Assembly: GCA_022749295.1 (NCBI GenBank)
Contig: CP062007.1
Location: forward strand, 186,001-250,000
Direction of reading: 5' to 3'
Length of the DNA: 64,000 nucleotides
Source: Flavobacteriaceae bacterium GSB9
GTDB lineage: Bacteria > Bacteroidota > Bacteroidia > Flavobacteriales > Flavobacteriaceae
Made by a program: the position numbers and the translations under genes. Every line of letters starts with the position of its first letter. The stretch's first letter is position 1. Below the pieces are notes generated by a model, which was not told where the DNA came from, did no database searches, and was given only the letters and a program-made list of their open reading frames with translations. Positions 60,987 through 64,000 of this stretch are shown here, piece by piece.

Positions 60987-62406
60987 CTTTTACAAGTTTG
61001 TTAATCATTCCTGAGAATATAAATCCGTGAAATGGCAGTACACTGTACCAGTACAAGCGACCCCAGAGTCCGCGTGGCCTAAACGTAGCTGTTTGCTTTA
61101 ATAGATTGTTTTCAATTTTAAATTCGAGCCATGCTTCCCCAGGCAAGCGCATTTCGGCATAAAGGAGTAGTTTTCGTTTTTGCTTATCTGCAAAAATAAC
61201 ACGCCAAAAATCAAGTGCATCGCCGGCATCTAAATCTGTAGGGCTGGTTCGTCCGCGCCTAAGGCCGATGCCGCCAAAAAACTTGTCGATATAACCTCTT
61301 ATGCGCCATAAAAAGTTACCGTAGTACCAACCGTTTTTTCCGCCAATTTTCCAAATTTTATCGATGGTTTTATTGGCATCGGTTACACGTCGTTCTTTGT
61401 AATCCTTAAAACAACCATATTGGGGCACATTAATATATTTGTGCAAATTGTTTCTTAGCCTGCCACTGCTTACCATGGAGTCTTTCCAACTAGATACAAT
61501 ACTATTTTGCTCAATCTTTTCGAAAGCCAATTTTACGGCTTCTTTGTAGGTTATGGGGTTAACTTTTAAAATTTTATTGATGTCGCTTGGCTTTCCTATA
61601 ATTTGAACGCCCATACTATCAACCAACGAAGTAGCTAATTTGTAAGAAGTTGAAGTTACGAAATACAACCAATAAGATGACAGCTTTGGTGTCATTACGG
61701 GGACGGTTAGAATGTAGCGCTTTAACGCCCTTACTTCTGCAAATTGAAGTAGCATATCTTTGTAGGTAATGATTTCTGGCCCAAAAATATCGAAGGTTTT
61801 GTTGTATAATTCGGCTTTACCAACAGCCCTCGACAAAAACGCAAGCACATCTCTTATGGCTAAAGGTTGGGTTTTGGTGTTGAGCCATTTTGGAGCGATC
61901 ATGTAGGGCAGTTTTTCAACTAAATCCCTTATAATTTCAAACGAAGAACTGCCTGATCCCACAATAATACCAGCTTTAAAAATAGTAAGCCCATAGCGTT
62001 TCGATTTTAGTATACTTTCTACATTTTTACGTGAGCGCAAGTGCTTTGAAAGTTTGTCTTCGTTGGTTATACCACTTAAATAAATAACCTGTTTTACGTT
62101 GGTTTTTTCAATATATGTTTTGAAATTCTTGGCACAACGGGCTTCGAGCGATTCAAAATCTTTAGACGAATTAGACATGGAATGTATAAGATAATAGGCC
62201 ACATCAATATCGTTGGGTATATTTTTAAGTGTTTCTGGTTTTAAAAAGTCGGCTTCAATAAAGTAAATGCCTTCTTCTTCCAAATAGGTTTTGTCTGCTC
62301 TCAAACGGTCTCTAACAACACAAACAACGGTATGACCTTCGTTTATTAAAAAGGGGATAAGGCGTTTGCCTATATAGCCTGTTGCTCCTGTTACAAGAAT
62401 TGTCAT
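60976..62406 (-). CDS. NAD(P)-binding epimerase-like protein with DUF2867 domain
   Basis: A 476-residue protein. Seen: N-terminal Rossmann fold [40 protein letters not shown] and [20 protein letters not shown]. From about 330 comes a C-terminal domain with [39 protein letters not shown] and [19 protein letters not shown]. Known: the second part is DUF2867, SRPBCC-like; fusions of this kind occur in photolyase clusters. The substrate is unknown. Nine bases separate it from the flavin reductase gene. Confidence 0.92.
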   Translation of the reverse strand: MTILVTGATGYIGKRLIPFLINEGHTVVCVVRDRLRADKTYLEEEGIYFIEADFLKPETLKNIPNDIDVAYYLIHSMSNSSKDFESLEARCAKNFKTYIEKTNVKQVIYLSGITNEDKLSKHLRSRKNVESILKSKRYGLTIFKAGIIVGSGSSSFEIIRDLVEKLPYMIAPKWLNTKTQPLAIRDVLAFLSRAVGKAELYNKTFDIFGPEIITYKDMLLQFAEVRALKRYILTVPVMTPKLSSYWLYFVTSTSYKLATSLVDSMGVQIIGKPSDINKILKVNPITYKEAVKLAFEKIEQNSIVSSWKDSMVSSGRLRNNLHKYINVPQYGCFKDYKERRVTDANKTIDKIWKIGGKNGWYYGNFLWRIRGYIDKFFGGIGLRRGRTSPTDLDAGDALDFWRVIFADKQKRKLLLYAEMRLPGEAWLEFKIENNLLKQTATFRPRGLWGRLYWYSVLPFHGFIFSGMINKLVKVES

Positions 62407-62415
62407 TTTATTATT

Positions 62416-63051
62416 TTATTTGCTTTCTAGGGTTAAATCTTTAGGGCGCTGGTAACCAAAACGCACCCTTTTTTCTGGAATTACGTAACCGTCCAAACCA
62501 TTTATAGCGGCTACATTAGCTTGGGAAAGATTTATAAAACCATCGTTTTCAATTAAACCATTGTTAACATAAAGTCCATTTATTTTTCCTATTACCAGTA
62601 TGGTATCGTTGGCTTTGATGTGGTATTCTTCAACAAATTCCATAGCTAATTGTATGGGCGAACCCGCTACAAATGGTGCAAAAAAGTCGTTTTTGTACTC
62701 GGGCGTTAGATTTGTTACATCAAATTCTGATATGGAGGCATCATACTTTGCAGAGGTGTGGTGAGCCGCTTCCGTAATATTTTCATGAATGTGGTTGATG
62801 GTGTAAAACCCAGTAGATTTTATGTTTTCGTATGTATTTCTTATTACGGTTGTGGGTCTTAAAAATAAACCGAGCATAGCAGGACTCGACCCAATGTGGG
62901 TAATGGAACTGAATACGGCAACATTTTCAACACCCGCTTTTGTGGTTGTTCCAATAAGATTGGCCGATTTATAGCCCGAACAACTGTTAATTAGGTTGAT
63001 TTTAAAAATGTGGTTTAATTCTTCTATGTCTGTTTTACTGTAATGGATCAT
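62416..63051 (-). CDS. Flavin reductase family protein
   Basis: A 211-residue protein. Seen: NSCSGYKSANLIGTTTKAGV near 21-40, FSSITHIGSSPAMLGLFLRP, then GFYTINHIHENITEAAHHTS and GSPIQLAMEFVEEYHI. Known: this FMN-binding split-barrel family reduces or binds flavins; members of this subgroup occur in photolyase clusters. Inferred: may supply or maintain flavin in the reduced form photolyases need. It overlaps the UbiB-like gene by four bases. Confidence 0.88.
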   Translation of the reverse strand: MIHYSKTDIEELNHIFKINLINSCSGYKSANLIGTTTKAGVENVAVFSSITHIGSSPAMLGLFLRPTTVIRNTYENIKSTGFYTINHIHENITEAAHHTSAKYDASISEFDVTNLTPEYKNDFFAPFVAGSPIQLAMEFVEEYHIKANDTILVIGKINGLYVNNGLIENDGFINLSQANVAAINGLDGYVIPEKRVRFGYQRPKDLTLESK

Positions 63052-64000
63052 GATAGTTTTAAATAATTATCGATTTTTATGTTTTCGGCTTTTAAGTCGA
63101 ACATGAGGTTGTATAAGCCAAAAAAGGTTCGGTTGATGTAAATAAAATGTTTAGAGCCTCTGTTGCCATTCATTTTTCTTAATTCTGTACTTTTTGAATA
63201 GCGCTCACCTAAATCCGCTATTTTTCCAAAAAAATCGGCATTGGAAAAATCGAAAGTATCTTGGTGGAAAGGCTGCGTAAATAGGCTTAACATCTCATGA
63301 AACATGGCAGTAAAAAACGTTGTTTCTTCTTCTGTATCGTCTTGCTTTAATATTTCGAGTTCGTAAAGTTTTGATACAAAATAATCATGGTTATTAATGT
63401 TCTCTTTTTTTGCAAGTTCGAAATAGGGTTTGTAAAAGTCGTTTGGAATCGTTTTCATGCAACCAAAATCGAGTGCAATCAATTCGTCATCTTCAGAAAC
63501 CAAAAAATTCCCAGGGTGTGGGTCGGCATGTACTTTTTTTAATTTATGAATTTGAAACATGTAAAAATCCCAAAGGGCTTGCCCAATTTTGTTTGCTTTT
63601 TCTTTATTGGCGTTATGGGCTGTAAATTCCGAGAGGTGTTCACCTTTCATGTAGTCCATTGTAATAATGCGCTCAGATGAATAATCCTTATAATAATTTG
63701 GGAATTTTAAATTTGAAATGTGCGAGCAAGCCGCTGCTATTTCTTCGCTTTGTTGCAATTCTAGGATGTAATTGGTCTCTTCGATAAGTTTATTTTCAAC
63801 TTCCTTAAAATATTCATCGGAGTCTTTGCCTTTGATGTTAAACATGCTCATGGCTACCGGTTTTACCATAGCAAGGTCTGAAGCAATACTTTCGGCAACA
63901 CCCGGATACTGTATTTTAACGGCTAACTTTTTACCCGCTTTTTCGGCGATGTGAACCTGACCGATACTGGCAGCATTTACCGAAGTCGCATTAAACTTGT
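63048..64000 (-). CDS. AarF/UbiB/ABC1-family atypical kinase, N-terminus beyond window
   Basis: The frame is open to the end of the window, so only the C-terminal part is present; the ATG at 63869 is internal. Seen: an ASIGQVHIAEKAGKKLAVKI segment, then QYPGV at the window edge, the KKVHADPHPGNFLVS loop (kinase catalytic loop analogue) and ELIALDFGCMKTIP (metal-binding Asp). Known: UbiB/ABC1 proteins are unusual ATPase/kinases linked to quinone and lipid biology. First visible gene of the leftward photolyase island. Confidence 0.92.
   Translation of the reverse strand, partial: KFNATSVNAASIGQVHIAEKAGKKLAVKIQYPGVAESIASDLAMVKPVAMSMFNIKGKDSDEYFKEVENKLIEETNYILELQQSEEIAAACSHISNLKFPNYYKDYSSERIITMDYMKGEHLSEFTAHNANKEKANKIGQALWDFYMFQIHKLKKVHADPHPGNFLVSEDDELIALDFGCMKTIPNDFYKPYFELAKKENINNHDYFVSKLYELEILKQDDTEEETTFFTAMFHEMLSLFTQPFHQDTFDFSNADFFGKIADLGERYSKSTELRKMNGNRGSKHFIYINRTFFGLYNLMFDLKAENIKIDNYLKLS

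Overview
The window is A+T-rich chromosomal DNA of a Bacteroidota bacterium, most likely a marine member of the Flavobacteriaceae. The evidence is a PorV/PorQ-family outer-membrane protein, a type IX secretion C-terminal sorting domain, TAnnTTTG-type -7 promoter boxes, almost no Shine-Dalgarno sequences, the small flavobacterial Lacal_2735-type protein, and a large sulfated-polysaccharide locus.

Region 1 (1-34512, plus strand) is a surface-polysaccharide locus. It opens with an ABC exporter: a Wzm-like permease cut by the window edge and a Wzt-like ATPase. Between these two stands a four-helix-bundle (S23/IVS) gene embedded in 7-bp-periodic repeats. About twenty glycosyltransferases of several fold families follow, with five P-loop sulfotransferases, an acyltransferase, an asparagine-synthase-like enzyme, a Wzy/ligase-like membrane protein and a WcaJ-type initiating phosphoglycosyltransferase. 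Many genes overlap by a few bases, so several long co-transcribed blocks are likely. The blocks are separated by gene-poor stretches rich in degenerate repeats (9659-10116, 10867-11361, 11710-12125, 22533-22929). The first of these intervals are interrupted by two genes of unknown function (10117-10866 minus, 11362-11709 plus).

Region 2 (34522-50610) is core genome. It holds a DUF4105/Lnb-like membrane protein and a PorV-like protein; phosphatidylserine synthase, a DUF808 protein and a secreted sugar dehydrogenase; lptB, tatC and kpsF; recQ; a cyclophilin-FKBP fusion; a thiolase with an NlpC/P60 peptidase; and a PgpH-like HD protein. tRNA-Ser(GCT) and tRNA-Pro(TGG) follow at 50709-50943.

Region 3 (51261-64000, minus strand) is a compact light-response/photolyase island. 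It has four photolyase/cryptochrome-family proteins: a class I photolyase, a divergent photolyase-like flavoprotein, an FeS-type bacterial (6-4) photolyase and a Cry-DASH. With them are folE (pterin supply), TspO, SRPBCC, DUF2256, DUF2805, an NAD(P)-binding DUF2867 protein, a flavin reductase, a UbiB/ABC1-type kinase (cut by the window end), an SDR lacking its catalytic Tyr, and several small uncharacterised proteins. This gene set resembles light-induced (LitR/CarH-type) regulons known in other bacteria, but no regulator lies in the window.

The most unusual signal is the family of 7-bp-phased repeat arrays around the S23 gene and again at 9736 and 11981. No CRISPR array, transposase, reverse transcriptase or known defence system is visible.
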